Shown: positions 25,266-33,047 of the stretch, in pieces
Layout of the letters: each line of letters starts with the position of its first letter
How positions within the stretch are numbered: the stretch's first letter is position 1
Assembly: GCA_035530135.1 (NCBI GenBank)
Contig: DATKVJ010000070.1
Span: 11,945-75,944, forward strand
DNA length: 64,000 bases
Direction of reading: 5' to 3'
Origin: CAIYYX01 sp035530135
GTDB lineage: Bacteria; Pseudomonadota; Gammaproteobacteria; Burkholderiales; Rhodocyclaceae
Program-made: the position numbers and the translations under genes
Notes under the pieces: generated by a model
Told to the model about the DNA's origin: nothing
Seen by the model: only the letters and a program-made list of their open reading frames with translations
The model's database searches: none

Positions 25266-26051
25266 TCAGCCCCAGGCGTCGAGGAACTCGCCCCAGTGCG
25301 GCAGTTTGAGATCGGCCAGCGATCGGCGCACGAAGTCCTGCTCCGCCTCGTGCTCGGCGGCGGTGAGGATGCCGCGCAGCTTCTGGAAGCGCAGATAGAC
25401 CAGGTAGGTATTGACCACGTCGGTCTCGCAGTAGTCGCGGATCTCGTTGATCCGGCCCTCCTGCCAGGCCTGCCACACCGCGGAGCCGTCCATGCCGAGC
25501 TTGCCCGGCAGGCCCATCAGCTTGGCCAACTGGTCGAGTGGCGCCGCCGCGCGCGGCTGGTACAGGGCCAGGAGATCCATCAGGTCGAGATGGCGCGAGT
25601 GGTAGCGGCTGATGTAGTTGTTCCACTTGAAGTCGCGGCTGTCACGGTAATCGCCCTCGCCCATCTCCCAGTAGCGCGGCGCCATGACGCCGTGGATCAG
25701 GCCGCGGTAGTGCAGCACCGGCAGGTCGAAGCCGCCGCCGTTCCAGGAGACCAGTTGCGGCGTGAATTTTTCGACGCCGTCGAAGAAGCGCTGGATGATC
25801 TCGCCCTCCCCCGATTCGGTCTCGGCCAGCGAGCGCACCAGAAGCTTCTCGGCGTCGCGCAGCACGTAGGAGACGACCACGACGCGCTGCAGGTGCAGCG
25901 GCAGGAAATCGCTGCCGCTCTTGGCGCGCTGCTTCTGGAAGGCGAACTCGGCGACCTCGGCGTCGGACAGCGCGCCATCGAGCTCGTGCAGGATACGCAG
26001 CCCGGCGACGTCGGGAATGGTCTCGATGTCGAAGACCAGGATCGGCGTCAT
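25266..26051 (-). CDS. Predicted 3'-5' exonuclease related to the DNA polymerase B proofreading domain
   Basis: 261 aa DEDD-type nuclease fold. Exo I is VFDIETIPD (Asp/Glu near residues 7-9), Exo II is LVSWNGGGFDLPVL (about 101-114), and Exo III with its Tyr is YCETDVVNTYLVYLRF (about 207-222), so all catalytic acids appear present. This matches the stand-alone PolB-like 3'-5' exonuclease family (PF10108). It is the last gene of the long minus-strand series, following ydbL, and is separated from it by a short tandem repeat. Cellular function is unclear; a role in DNA or RNA end trimming is likely. Confidence 0.92.
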   Translation of the reverse strand: MTPILVFDIETIPDVAGLRILHELDGALSDAEVAEFAFQKQRAKSGSDFLPLHLQRVVVVSYVLRDAEKLLVRSLAETESGEGEIIQRFFDGVEKFTPQLVSWNGGGFDLPVLHYRGLIHGVMAPRYWEMGEGDYRDSRDFKWNNYISRYHSRHLDLMDLLALYQPRAAAPLDQLAKLMGLPGKLGMDGSAVWQAWQEGRINEIRDYCETDVVNTYLVYLRFQKLRGILTAAEHEAEQDFVRRSLADLKLPHWGEFLDAWG

Positions 26052-26059
26052 CTCCCGGC

Positions 26060-26095
26060 CCTCACCTGCGTCCTCACCTGCGTCCTCACTTGCGC
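26060..26095. repeat. Three tandem copies of a 12-bp unit at the ydbL-exonuclease junction
   Basis: CCTCACCTGCGT occurs at 26060-26071 and 26072-26083, with a third copy at 26084-26095 that differs at two positions (CCTCACTTGCGC). The array covers the stop codon of ydbL and the leader of the exonuclease gene. It looks like slippage or replication expansion and could vary between strains. Confidence 0.8.
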
Positions 26096-26511
26096 CGCCA
26101 CTCGCCGCCCGGATTCTGCACCCACCAGCCCGGCTGCGCCTTGTCCACCCAGCGCTGGGCGAAGGTGGCGCGGATGTCCTGCTCCCATTCCGGCTTGCCG
26201 TTGGCGCGCGCGATCTCGCGATACAGGGCGGCGCGGTCTGCGTTCTCGGCGGCGATCAGCGCGGTGACCGCCTGACGCCTGGCCAGCGGCACTGCGTTGG
26301 CGTCGCGCAGCCTCACCGTGCCGTCGTTGGCCAGGCCGATGGCGCCGGCGGCGAACAGCGGCGAGAGCTGCGCGAAGCGGCTCTGCATCGCATTGCTGAG
26401 CTGGGTGATCGCCGGCGTGTTGATCTCCAGGTTGCCCTGCGCCATTGCGCCGCCCGCGAGGGCTAAGAGCAGAAACGGCAGAAGCAGCAGTTTGCGCCAG
26501 TGGGCGTTCAT
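26086..26511 (-). CDS. ydbL: YdbL family periplasmic protein (DUF1318)
   Basis: 141 aa with a signal peptide (about 1-25, ending AMA). The mature part contains the family pattern NTPAITQLSNAMQSRFAQL, GAIGLANDGTVRLRDA and ENADRAALYREIARANGKPE, and ends with WWVQNPGGEWRRK. In E. coli YdbL is the periplasmic partner of the YdbH-YnbE intermembrane bridge, which supports lipid transport to the outer membrane. The start overlaps the ynbE stop by 4 bp (ATGA), so the trio is translationally coupled. Confidence 0.93.
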   Translation of the reverse strand: MNAHWRKLLLLPFLLLALAGGAMAQGNLEINTPAITQLSNAMQSRFAQLSPLFAAGAIGLANDGTVRLRDANAVPLARRQAVTALIAAENADRAALYREIARANGKPEWEQDIRATFAQRWVDKAQPGWWVQNPGGEWRRK

Positions 26512-26666
26512 GGTTTCTCCTTGTCGGGCGCGGTCTTCTGGATCTGCAGGACCTTGTCGATGATCTGGTCCGCGGCCTTCTCGGCCGCCGCCGCCGGGAA
26601 GTAGATGTTGATGGTGACGCAGGCGGCGAGGGACAGGCCGAGTGTCGCCGCGATCAGGTTCTTCAT
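26508..26666 (-). CDS. ynbE: YnbE-like outer-membrane lipoprotein, 52 aa
   Basis: A tiny lipoprotein with the signal MKNLIAATLGLSLAAC (lipobox LAAC, lipidated Cys16) and the family signature CVTINIYFPAAAAEKAADQI, then a short charged tail. In E. coli YnbE stacks on the C-terminal end of YdbH and completes the bridge between inner and outer membranes. The start at 26666 lies 8 bp after ydbH ends, and the stop overlaps ydbL. It is shorter than most gene-finding cutoffs but well supported by signature and order. Confidence 0.92.
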   Translation of the reverse strand: MKNLIAATLGLSLAACVTINIYFPAAAAEKAADQIIDKVLQIQKTAPDKEKP

Positions 26667-26674
26667 GCCCGCTC

Positions 26675-28603
26675 CTATTGGATCACCGGCTTGCTGTTGC
26701 CCGCGATCACGGCCTGCAGGCGGGAGACCAGCGCGTCCCAGTGCACCCGCCGATTGTATCCGATGACGGATAGCGCCGGGATGCCCCCGCCCTCGACGAT
26801 CAGGTAACCCGAGCCTCGCGGGGCGTTCTCTATGCCGCCCATCACGCAGACGCCGCTCTCCAGCAGTCGGCAGGAGAGCCCCAGCCTGCGGTAGCCGAAG
26901 GTCTTGAAGAAACCCAGGAAGCTGCGCTCGATCGCGGCGCCCGCACCGGCGCCGCCGAGCGCGGAGATGTTCTGCACCGCGCGCTGGCTGATGCGCTTGC
27001 GGTAATCGCCCGGACTGCTCCTGATGCTTGCCGCGAAGCCGAGCGGTTTCGAGCCGAGCAAATCCAGCCCGCGGATCTCGCCGTCGATGTAGCCGGTGAT
27101 GTCGCCGAAGGAAAAGGTCTCGGTGAGCATACCCAGATCGAGGTGGCGCAGCTCGACGTCGGCGGTGAGATGCGGCAGGGGCCCGAGCGGGTCGATCAGC
27201 TTGAGTCCGGTCGCCGCGAGATAACCGTCGAACACCGAGACCACCAGCGCGCCGTCTAACGCCAGCGTCGAATCGGCATAGCCGATCGCCGGAATCGTGG
27301 CCGAGAGCCGGCCCTGCATGCGCGGCAGACCCAGCGTCGCAGTCAGCAGCGGCATCGATACCGGCGTCAGGGCGGCGCCCAGGCGCCAGCGCCATTGCCC
27401 GTTGTCGCGCGCGGCGTGAAAACCGTCGAACAGCAACTCGCCGTCGAGCAGCGGAATGCCGACGTGAGCGGCATCGAACTCGAAGCCGCGCATCGTCAGC
27501 GGCAGCGTGAAGGCGCCCAGCGGCAGGCGGCCGAAGCGGCCGCCCGCGGCGGAAAACTCGGCCAAGCTCGCCTCGTCGCGGCGCCAGGGGATGCTGGCGC
27601 TGACCCCGGACAGCGCCAGGCCGTTTGCGCTGATGCTTGCGTCATCGAGCCCGAGATCGAGACGCTCGAGCACGCCCTGCCGCCATTCGACGGCGATGCT
27701 GCCCGTGCCGCCGGCGGCGAGCTTGGGCCCGGCGCGGAGATCGAGGAAGGGCTGCAGCAGTTGCGCCGCCGCCGCGGACAGATCGAGCGGGCCGGTCGCA
27801 ACGCGCGCTTCGATCAGCCTCCCCCCTCCCCATTGCAGTTCGCCGCTGGCGCTGCCGATGCCGTCCAGCGACAAGGCCGCCCGATCGACGCTCAGGCTCC
27901 CGGGCGCATAGCGGCCGGCCGCGGTGAGCCGCGCCCCGCCGGCGCGGTACAGCGGCGCCCAGTAGGCCTCGCCGCGCGGCCAGGCCACCGTCCCCCGCCA
28001 ATCCCAGCCGCTGCCGCGACGTTCGGCCTCCAGGTCCAGGCTGGCCCCGACGTGATCGGCGGCGAGCGCGCCATCGGCGCTGGAGAAGCTGGCATCGGCG
28101 AGCTTGACGCTCATTTCGATCTTCGCCGGCGCGGCGAGCAGATGGGCGTCGAAGCGGCCCGCCGGTTTGTAGGCGGCGAGCTGCGGCAAAGCCGCGGCGC
28201 CGGCGAGATCGGCGCCGGTGAAACGCAAGTCGAGCACCCGCCGCTTCAGGCTGTAGGAGAAGGCCAGCGGCATCGCCGACCGCCCTTCGGACTTGAGCGT
28301 ACCGTCGCGGCAGGCCAGCCGCTCGCGCGACCAGTCGAATCGGCGACAGTGCAGCTTGAGATCGCGGAACTTCCGGCCGCCCACAACCAGACGGCCGATG
28401 TCGATGTCGGCGGGGCCGCCGGCGAGATCTGCGCTATGGATGCTGACCCGGCGCAGCGAGAACGCCGGATGGTCCACCGCGGCCAGCGTCAGCGTCAGAT
28501 CCTGGGCCGGCGCCGGACCGGCCGCCAGTCCCAGGGCGAGAAGTACCAACAGCCGGAGCGGCGGCCGCCCGGGGCAGCGGCAGCGTCTAGGCGGGGAACA
28601 CAC
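26675..28603 (-). CDS. ydbH: YdbH-like AsmA/TamB-type intermembrane bridge protein
   Basis: 642 aa, starting at GTG 28603 and overlapping cysM by 17 bp. A hydrophobic N-terminal signal/anchor (about 16-34) is followed by a long beta-rich repeat region like AsmA/TamB-family lipid-transfer bridges. The C-terminal part has the conserved block DITGYIDGEIRGLDLLGSKP and GDYRKRISQRAVQNISALGG (about residues 500-560), the YdbH DUF2992/dicarboxylate-type signature. In E. coli YdbH spans the periplasm and acts redundantly with TamB and YhdP in phospholipid transport. The protein is shorter than E. coli YdbH (about 880 aa), which is common in betaproteobacteria. Confidence 0.88.
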   Translation of the reverse strand: MCSPPRRCRCPGRPPLRLLVLLALGLAAGPAPAQDLTLTLAAVDHPAFSLRRVSIHSADLAGGPADIDIGRLVVGGRKFRDLKLHCRRFDWSRERLACRDGTLKSEGRSAMPLAFSYSLKRRVLDLRFTGADLAGAAALPQLAAYKPAGRFDAHLLAAPAKIEMSVKLADASFSSADGALAADHVGASLDLEAERRGSGWDWRGTVAWPRGEAYWAPLYRAGGARLTAAGRYAPGSLSVDRAALSLDGIGSASGELQWGGGRLIEARVATGPLDLSAAAAQLLQPFLDLRAGPKLAAGGTGSIAVEWRQGVLERLDLGLDDASISANGLALSGVSASIPWRRDEASLAEFSAAGGRFGRLPLGAFTLPLTMRGFEFDAAHVGIPLLDGELLFDGFHAARDNGQWRWRLGAALTPVSMPLLTATLGLPRMQGRLSATIPAIGYADSTLALDGALVVSVFDGYLAATGLKLIDPLGPLPHLTADVELRHLDLGMLTETFSFGDITGYIDGEIRGLDLLGSKPLGFAASIRSSPGDYRKRISQRAVQNISALGGAGAGAAIERSFLGFFKTFGYRRLGLSCRLLESGVCVMGGIENAPRGSGYLIVEGGGIPALSVIGYNRRVHWDALVSRLQAVIAGNSKPVIQ

Positions 28604-29492
28604 CTGTCGACAGATAGCGGTCGCCGCGGTCGCAAACGATGGTGACGACGACCGCGTTCTCGAGCTCGCCGGCCACGCGCAGCGCGACCGCCAGCGCGCC
28701 GCCGGAGGAGACGCCGGCGAAGATGCCCTCTTCGCGCGCCAGGCGCCGGGTCATGTCCTCGGCTGCGGCCTGGCTGACCTCCTCGATGCGGTCGACGCGC
28801 TGCCGCTCGAAGATCTTCGGCAGGTAGGCTGCCGGCCACTTGCGGATGCCGGCGATCTGCGAACCCTCCTCGGGGTGGCAGCCGACGATCTGGACGGCCG
28901 GGTTCTGCTCCTTGAGATAGCGCGACACCCCCATGATGGTGCCGGTGGTGCCCATGCTGCTGACGAAGTGCGTGACCCGGCCGCCGGTGTCGCGCCAGAT
29001 CTCCGGTCCGGTGCCCTGGTAGTGGGCGAGCGGATTGTCCGGATTGGCGAACTGGTCGAGAATGATGCCGCGGCCCTCGTCGCGCATTTTCTCGGCGATG
29101 TCGCGGGCGATCTCCATGCCGCCGGCCTTAGCCGTCAGCACCAGTTCGGCGCCGAAGGCGCGCATCGTCTGGCGCCGCTCGACGCTCTGGTTCTCCGGCA
29201 TCACCAGGATCATGCGATAGCCGCGCAGCGCCGCGGCCATCGCCAGGGCGATGCCGGTGTTGCCGCTGGTGGCCTCGATCAGCGTGTCGCCGGGCTTGAT
29301 GTCGCCGCGCGCCTCGGCGCGCAGGATCATCGACAGCGCCGGCCGGTCCTTGACCGAGCCGGCCGGATTGTTGCCCTCCAGCTTGGCCAGGATCAGGTTG
29401 TTGCGGCGATCGGGGCCATGCTCCGCCCCGGCGATGCGTTTCAGACGCACCAGGGGGGTGTTGCCGACGAACTCTTCGAGCGTCCTGGACAT
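28587..29492 (-). CDS. cysM: Cysteine synthase B
   Basis: 301 aa PLP enzyme that makes cysteine from O-acetylserine and sulfide or thiosulfate. PLP-binding Lys48 is in NNPAGSVKDR, the phosphate loop is in TSGNTGIALAM, and the serine loop is in SSGGALAV. The CysM-type motif SMGTTGTIMGVSRYLKE is present. The start at 29492 has GGAGG 8 nt upstream; an ATG two codons earlier lies too close to that site. It follows rfaD, whose stop lies 3 nt upstream. CysM can use thiosulfate, which is notable given the sulfur-compound cytochromes at the right end of the window. Confidence 0.95.
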   Translation of the reverse strand: MSRTLEEFVGNTPLVRLKRIAGAEHGPDRRNNLILAKLEGNNPAGSVKDRPALSMILRAEARGDIKPGDTLIEATSGNTGIALAMAAALRGYRMILVMPENQSVERRQTMRAFGAELVLTAKAGGMEIARDIAEKMRDEGRGIILDQFANPDNPLAHYQGTGPEIWRDTGGRVTHFVSSMGTTGTIMGVSRYLKEQNPAVQIVGCHPEEGSQIAGIRKWPAAYLPKIFERQRVDRIEEVSQAAAEDMTRRLAREEGIFAGVSSGGALAVALRVAGELENAVVVTIVCDRGDRYLSTGVFPA

Positions 29493-29494
29493 GG

Positions 29495-30502
29495 TCATTT
29501 CCTCCCCGCCGCCAGTCGCCGGCCGACGTAGCCGGCCACGCCCTGCTCGACCGTGGCGAATTCTTCGCGATAGCCGGCGGCACGCAGCTGCGACTGATCC
29601 GCCTCGGTGTAGCTCTGGTACTTGCCGACCAGGGCCTCCGGGAAGGCCACGTACTCGATCATGCCGCTGGTCTTCAACTCGGCCAAGGTCAGCGCCGCCT
29701 CGCCCTTCGCGGTGCGGCAGGCATTGACGGTGGCGACGGCGACGTCGTTGAACGACTGGGCGCGGCCGGTGCCCAGGTTGAAGATGCCGGAGAGGTGCGG
29801 ACGCTCCAGGAAGAACATATTGACCTTGACCACGTCTTCGACCGAAACGAAGTCGCGCCGCTGCTCGCCGTCGGCGTAGCCGTCGCAGCCCTCGAACAGC
29901 TTGACCCGACCCTCGGCCTGGAACTGGTTGAAGAAGTGGAAGGCCACCGAAGCCATCCGCCCCTTGTGCTGCTCGCGCGGGCCATAGACGTTGAAGTAGC
30001 GGAAGCCGACCAGCGGCGAGGCGGCGTCGGGCAGGCGCCGGCGCACCACCTGGTCGAACAGGAACTTCGAATAGCCATAAACGTTGAGCGGCGCCTCGAA
30101 CTCGCGCGCCTCGCGGAAGACGCCGCCGCCGCCATAGACCGAGGCCGAAGAGGCGTAGAGCAGCGGCACTTCCTGCTCCAGGCAGAAATCCAGCAGCGAG
30201 GCGGAATAGCGGTAGTTGTTGACCATCATGTAGCGGCCGTCGGTCTCCATCGTGTCCGAGCAGGCGCCCTGATGCAGGATGGCTTCGACGGCGCCGTCCA
30301 GCTGGCCGGCATCGAGGACCTCGAGGAATTCCTGCTTGTCGAGATAGTCGCCGATCTCGCAATCGGTGAGATTGACGAACTTGTCGGCGCGGGTGAGATT
30401 GTCGACCGCGATGATGTTGGTGACGCCGCGCTCGTTCAGGCCCTTGACCAGATTGGCCCCGATAAAACCAGCGGCGCCGGTGACGATGGTGTACATAGTC
30501 AT
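29495..30502 (-). CDS. rfaD: ADP-L-glycero-D-manno-heptose-6-epimerase
   Basis: 335 aa extended short-chain dehydrogenase/reductase that makes ADP-L-glycero-beta-D-manno-heptose for the LPS inner core. The NAD(P) motif GAAGFIGAN is at residues 9-17, the catalytic triad includes YGYSK (YxxxK), and HQGACSDTMETDGRYMM and FNVYGPREQHKGRMASV are typical of HldD. The ATG at 30502 overlaps the stop of a short upstream frame that duplicates its own first 11 codons. The RBS GGACGGAA lies directly before the ATG; a second ATG follows two codons later. It belongs with hldA and ugd in this LPS segment. Confidence 0.96.
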   Translation of the reverse strand: MTMYTIVTGAAGFIGANLVKGLNERGVTNIIAVDNLTRADKFVNLTDCEIGDYLDKQEFLEVLDAGQLDGAVEAILHQGACSDTMETDGRYMMVNNYRYSASLLDFCLEQEVPLLYASSASVYGGGGVFREAREFEAPLNVYGYSKFLFDQVVRRRLPDAASPLVGFRYFNVYGPREQHKGRMASVAFHFFNQFQAEGRVKLFEGCDGYADGEQRRDFVSVEDVVKVNMFFLERPHLSGIFNLGTGRAQSFNDVAVATVNACRTAKGEAALTLAELKTSGMIEYVAFPEALVGKYQSYTEADQSQLRAAGYREEFATVEQGVAGYVGRRLAAGRK

Positions 30503-30594
30503 TTCCGTCCGCTGGTTTCAGAGTAGGCTAATGCGCGAACGCGCGTTATGCCGGAACTAAAACCAGCGGCGCCGGTGACGATGGTATACATGGT
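30464..30594. repeat. Pair of 36-bp direct repeats: duplicated 5' end of rfaD
   Basis: The segment 30464-30499, covering the first codons of rfaD, recurs at 30559-30594 with 34 of 36 bases identical. The second copy lies 95 bp away, upstream of rfaD in transcription order. It keeps the start codon and 11 codons, then diverges. The rest of the 286-bp gap between rfaD and hldA (30503-30788) holds no other gene; it contains GC-rich palindromic stretches around 30700-30720. Confidence 0.85.
30499..30591 (-). pseudogene. Truncated rfaD 5' copy forming a 30-codon leader ORF
   Basis: Starting at an ATG (30591) with a good Shine-Dalgarno AAGGA (30597-30601), the frame reads MYTIVTGAAGF exactly as rfaD. 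It then departs from it and ends at a TGA (30499-30501) that overlaps the real rfaD ATG as ATGA. It may be a decayed remnant of a tandem duplication, but its position and RBS mean ribosomes could pass from it to rfaD by translational coupling. Confidence 0.65.
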
Positions 30595-30788
30595 TATCCT
30601 TAAGCCGGCCGGAGCCGGAAGCAAACGGGAGCACTCCGTAAGACCGGAAAAGCGGGAGAGTACGAACAAGGGGAGACCCGCCCTATCCCCCGAACGGGAA
30701 CAAGGGGGCGCCCCCCTGGTATATCCCCCGGCAAGCAGCGCTCCGAAAAAACCTGCTCAGACGATGTGAAGAGCTGAGTCATAAGTCG

Positions 30789-31718
30789 CTATTGTTGCGC
30801 TTGTAGCTCGGCCAGCGTGCAGGTCGCGGTGCCGAGTTTGCCGACGACCACGCCCGCGGCACGGTTGGCCAGGCGCATCGCCGAGGCCAGATCGAGGCCG
30901 CTGGCCAGCATCACTGCCAGCGTGGCAATCACCGTGTCGCCGGCGCCGCTGACATCATATACCTCGCGCGCCACGGCCGGCTCATGCACCGGGCCGGCGG
31001 GCGTAAACAGCGTCATGCCCTCCTCCGAACGCGTCACCAAGAGCGCGCCGACGTCGAGCCGGTCGCGCAGTTGGGCGACCTTTGCTTCGAGCTCCGCCTC
31101 GCTCGTCCAGCGTCCGACCACCTCGCGCAGCTCGGTGCGGTTTGGTGTCAGCAGCGTGGCGCCGGCGTAGCGGCCGTAGTCCTCGCCCTTGGGGTCGACC
31201 AGCACCGGCTTGCCCGCGGCGCGCGCGAGCTCGATCATCTGCGCGATGTGCGCCAGACCGCCCTTGCCGTAGTCGGAGAGGATCACCACGTCGCAGGCGG
31301 CCAGCCGCTGCTCGAACTCGGCCAGCTTGGCGCGCAGCACCTCGTGCGCCGGCCAGGTCTCGAAGTCGATGCGCAGCAGTTGCTGCCCACGGCCGATCAC
31401 GCGCAGCTTGACCGTGGTGGACAGCTGGGCGTCCTCGAGCAGGCTGGTCCTGATGCCGTCGGCAGCGAGCAGCCGGGACAGGGTCGTCCCCGCCTCGTCG
31501 GCGCCGACCACCGAGAGCAGCGTCGCTTCGGCGCCCAGCGCCGAGACGTTGCGCGCCACGTTGGCGGCGCCACCGGGACGCTCCTCGATCCGCTCGACCT
31601 TGACCACCGGCACCGGCGCCTCGGGCGAGATGCGGCTGACCTCGCCGAACCAGTAGCGGTCGAGCATCACGTCGCCGACGATGAGGACGCGGGACTTCGA
31701 GGTATCCGGCAGTTGCAT
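30789..31718 (-). CDS. rfaE1: D-glycero-beta-D-manno-heptose-7-phosphate kinase (single-domain RfaE1/HldA)
   Basis: 309 aa ribokinase-family sugar kinase of LPS heptose synthesis. It carries GDVMLDRYWFGEVSRISPEAP at the N-terminus, the substrate motif RPGGAANVARN, and the C-terminal anion-hole/base motif SGAGDTVIATLAV. It ends where the kinase domain ends, so the adenylyltransferase domain of E. coli HldE is absent and must be encoded elsewhere, as is usual in betaproteobacteria. The start overlaps the ugd stop by ATGA. It is cotranscribed with ugd, and rfaD lies downstream. Confidence 0.94.
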   Translation of the reverse strand: MQLPDTSKSRVLIVGDVMLDRYWFGEVSRISPEAPVPVVKVERIEERPGGAANVARNVSALGAEATLLSVVGADEAGTTLSRLLAADGIRTSLLEDAQLSTTVKLRVIGRGQQLLRIDFETWPAHEVLRAKLAEFEQRLAACDVVILSDYGKGGLAHIAQMIELARAAGKPVLVDPKGEDYGRYAGATLLTPNRTELREVVGRWTSEAELEAKVAQLRDRLDVGALLVTRSEEGMTLFTPAGPVHEPAVAREVYDVSGAGDTVIATLAVMLASGLDLASAMRLANRAAGVVVGKLGTATCTLAELQAQQ

Positions 31719-33034
31719 CACTTTCTGCCGATCGCGTGGTATTCGATGCCCATCCCGGCCAGGTGCTCGGGATCGTAGAGATTGCGTCCGTCGAAGATCA
31801 CCGGCTGCCGTAGGCGTGCCCTGATCGCGGCGAAATCCGGACTCCTGAATTCCTTCCATTCGGTGACCACCAGCAGCGCGTCGGCCCCGGCTAGTGCGGC
31901 CAGCGGCGTGTCGGCGAAGGCGATTCGGTCGCCCAGCAGGCGCCGCGCCTCGATCATGGCCACCGGGTCGAAGGCGCAGACCGAGGCGCCGCGCACGAGC
32001 AGTTCCTCGATCAGCACCAGGCTCGGCGCCTCGCGCATGTCGTCGGTGTTCGGCTTGAAGGCGAGGCCCCACAGGGCGAAGCGGCGGCCGGACAGATCCG
32101 CGCCGAAGCGCTTGACCACCTTCGCCGCGAGCACGCGCTTCTGCGCCTCGTTGGCGGCCTCGACGGCGGAAAGGAGCTGCAGATCCTGGCCGGCGTCGTG
32201 CGCGGTCTTGATCAGGGCGCGAACGTCCTTGGGAAAGCAGGAGCCGCCGTAGCCGCAACCGGCGTAGAGGAACTGGTAGCCGATGCGCGGGTCGGCGCCG
32301 ATGCCGGCGCGCACCAGCTCGATGTCGGCACCCAGCTTCTCGGCCAGGTTGGCGAGCTCGTTCATGAAGGAGATGCGCGTGGCCAGCATGGCGTTGGCGG
32401 CGTACTTGGTCAGCTCCGCCGAACGCACGTCCATCACCACCAGACGCTCGTGGCTGCGCTGGAACGGGGCGTAGAGCTGGCGCATCAGCTCGACGGCGCG
32501 GGGGTCGTCGGCGCCGACCACGATCCGGTCGGGCTTCATGAAGTCCTCGATCGCCGCGCCCTCCTTGAGGAACTCCGGATTGGAGACGACGCTGTAGTCT
32601 ACGTTCACGGCGCGGCGCACGAGCTCCTCGGCGATCGCCGCGCGCACCCGGTCGGCGGTGCCCACCGGCACCGTGGATTTATCCACGATCACCTTGTAGC
32701 CGTCGATATGCCGGCCGATGCTCCGCGCCGCCGCGAGCACGTACTGCAGGTCGGCCGATCCGTCCTCGTCGGGCGGCGTGCCCACCGCGATGAACACCAC
32801 GCTACCGTGAGAGAGCGCCGCGGCGACGTCGGTGGTGAAGGACAGGCGCCCGGCGGCGCGGTTCTTCGCCACCATTTCCGCGAGGCCGGGTTCGAAGATC
32901 GGGATGCCGCCGGACTCCAGGAGGGCGATCTTGGCGGCGTCGATGTCGACGCAGAGCACGTCGTTGCCGACCTCGGCGAGACAGGTGCCGCTGACCAGGC
33001 CGACGTAGCCGGTGCCGATGACGGTTATTTTCAT
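31718..33034 (-). CDS. ugd: UDP-glucose 6-dehydrogenase
   Basis: 438 aa NAD-dependent enzyme that oxidises UDP-glucose to UDP-glucuronate for surface polysaccharides or LPS modification. The Rossmann motif GTGYVGLVSGTCLAE is at the N-terminus, the catalytic Cys is in YGGSCFPKD (about 259), and the central dimer helix and C-terminal UDP-binding domain (FKPNTDDMREAPS) are intact. The length is normal. It starts 13 bp after lapB ends and overlaps rfaE1 by ATGA. Confidence 0.96.
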   Translation of the reverse strand: MKITVIGTGYVGLVSGTCLAEVGNDVLCVDIDAAKIALLESGGIPIFEPGLAEMVAKNRAAGRLSFTTDVAAALSHGSVVFIAVGTPPDEDGSADLQYVLAAARSIGRHIDGYKVIVDKSTVPVGTADRVRAAIAEELVRRAVNVDYSVVSNPEFLKEGAAIEDFMKPDRIVVGADDPRAVELMRQLYAPFQRSHERLVVMDVRSAELTKYAANAMLATRISFMNELANLAEKLGADIELVRAGIGADPRIGYQFLYAGCGYGGSCFPKDVRALIKTAHDAGQDLQLLSAVEAANEAQKRVLAAKVVKRFGADLSGRRFALWGLAFKPNTDDMREAPSLVLIEELLVRGASVCAFDPVAMIEARRLLGDRIAFADTPLAALAGADALLVVTEWKEFRSPDFAAIRARLRQPVIFDGRNLYDPEHLAGMGIEYHAIGRK

Positions 33035-33047
33035 TGCGCGCTCGCTC

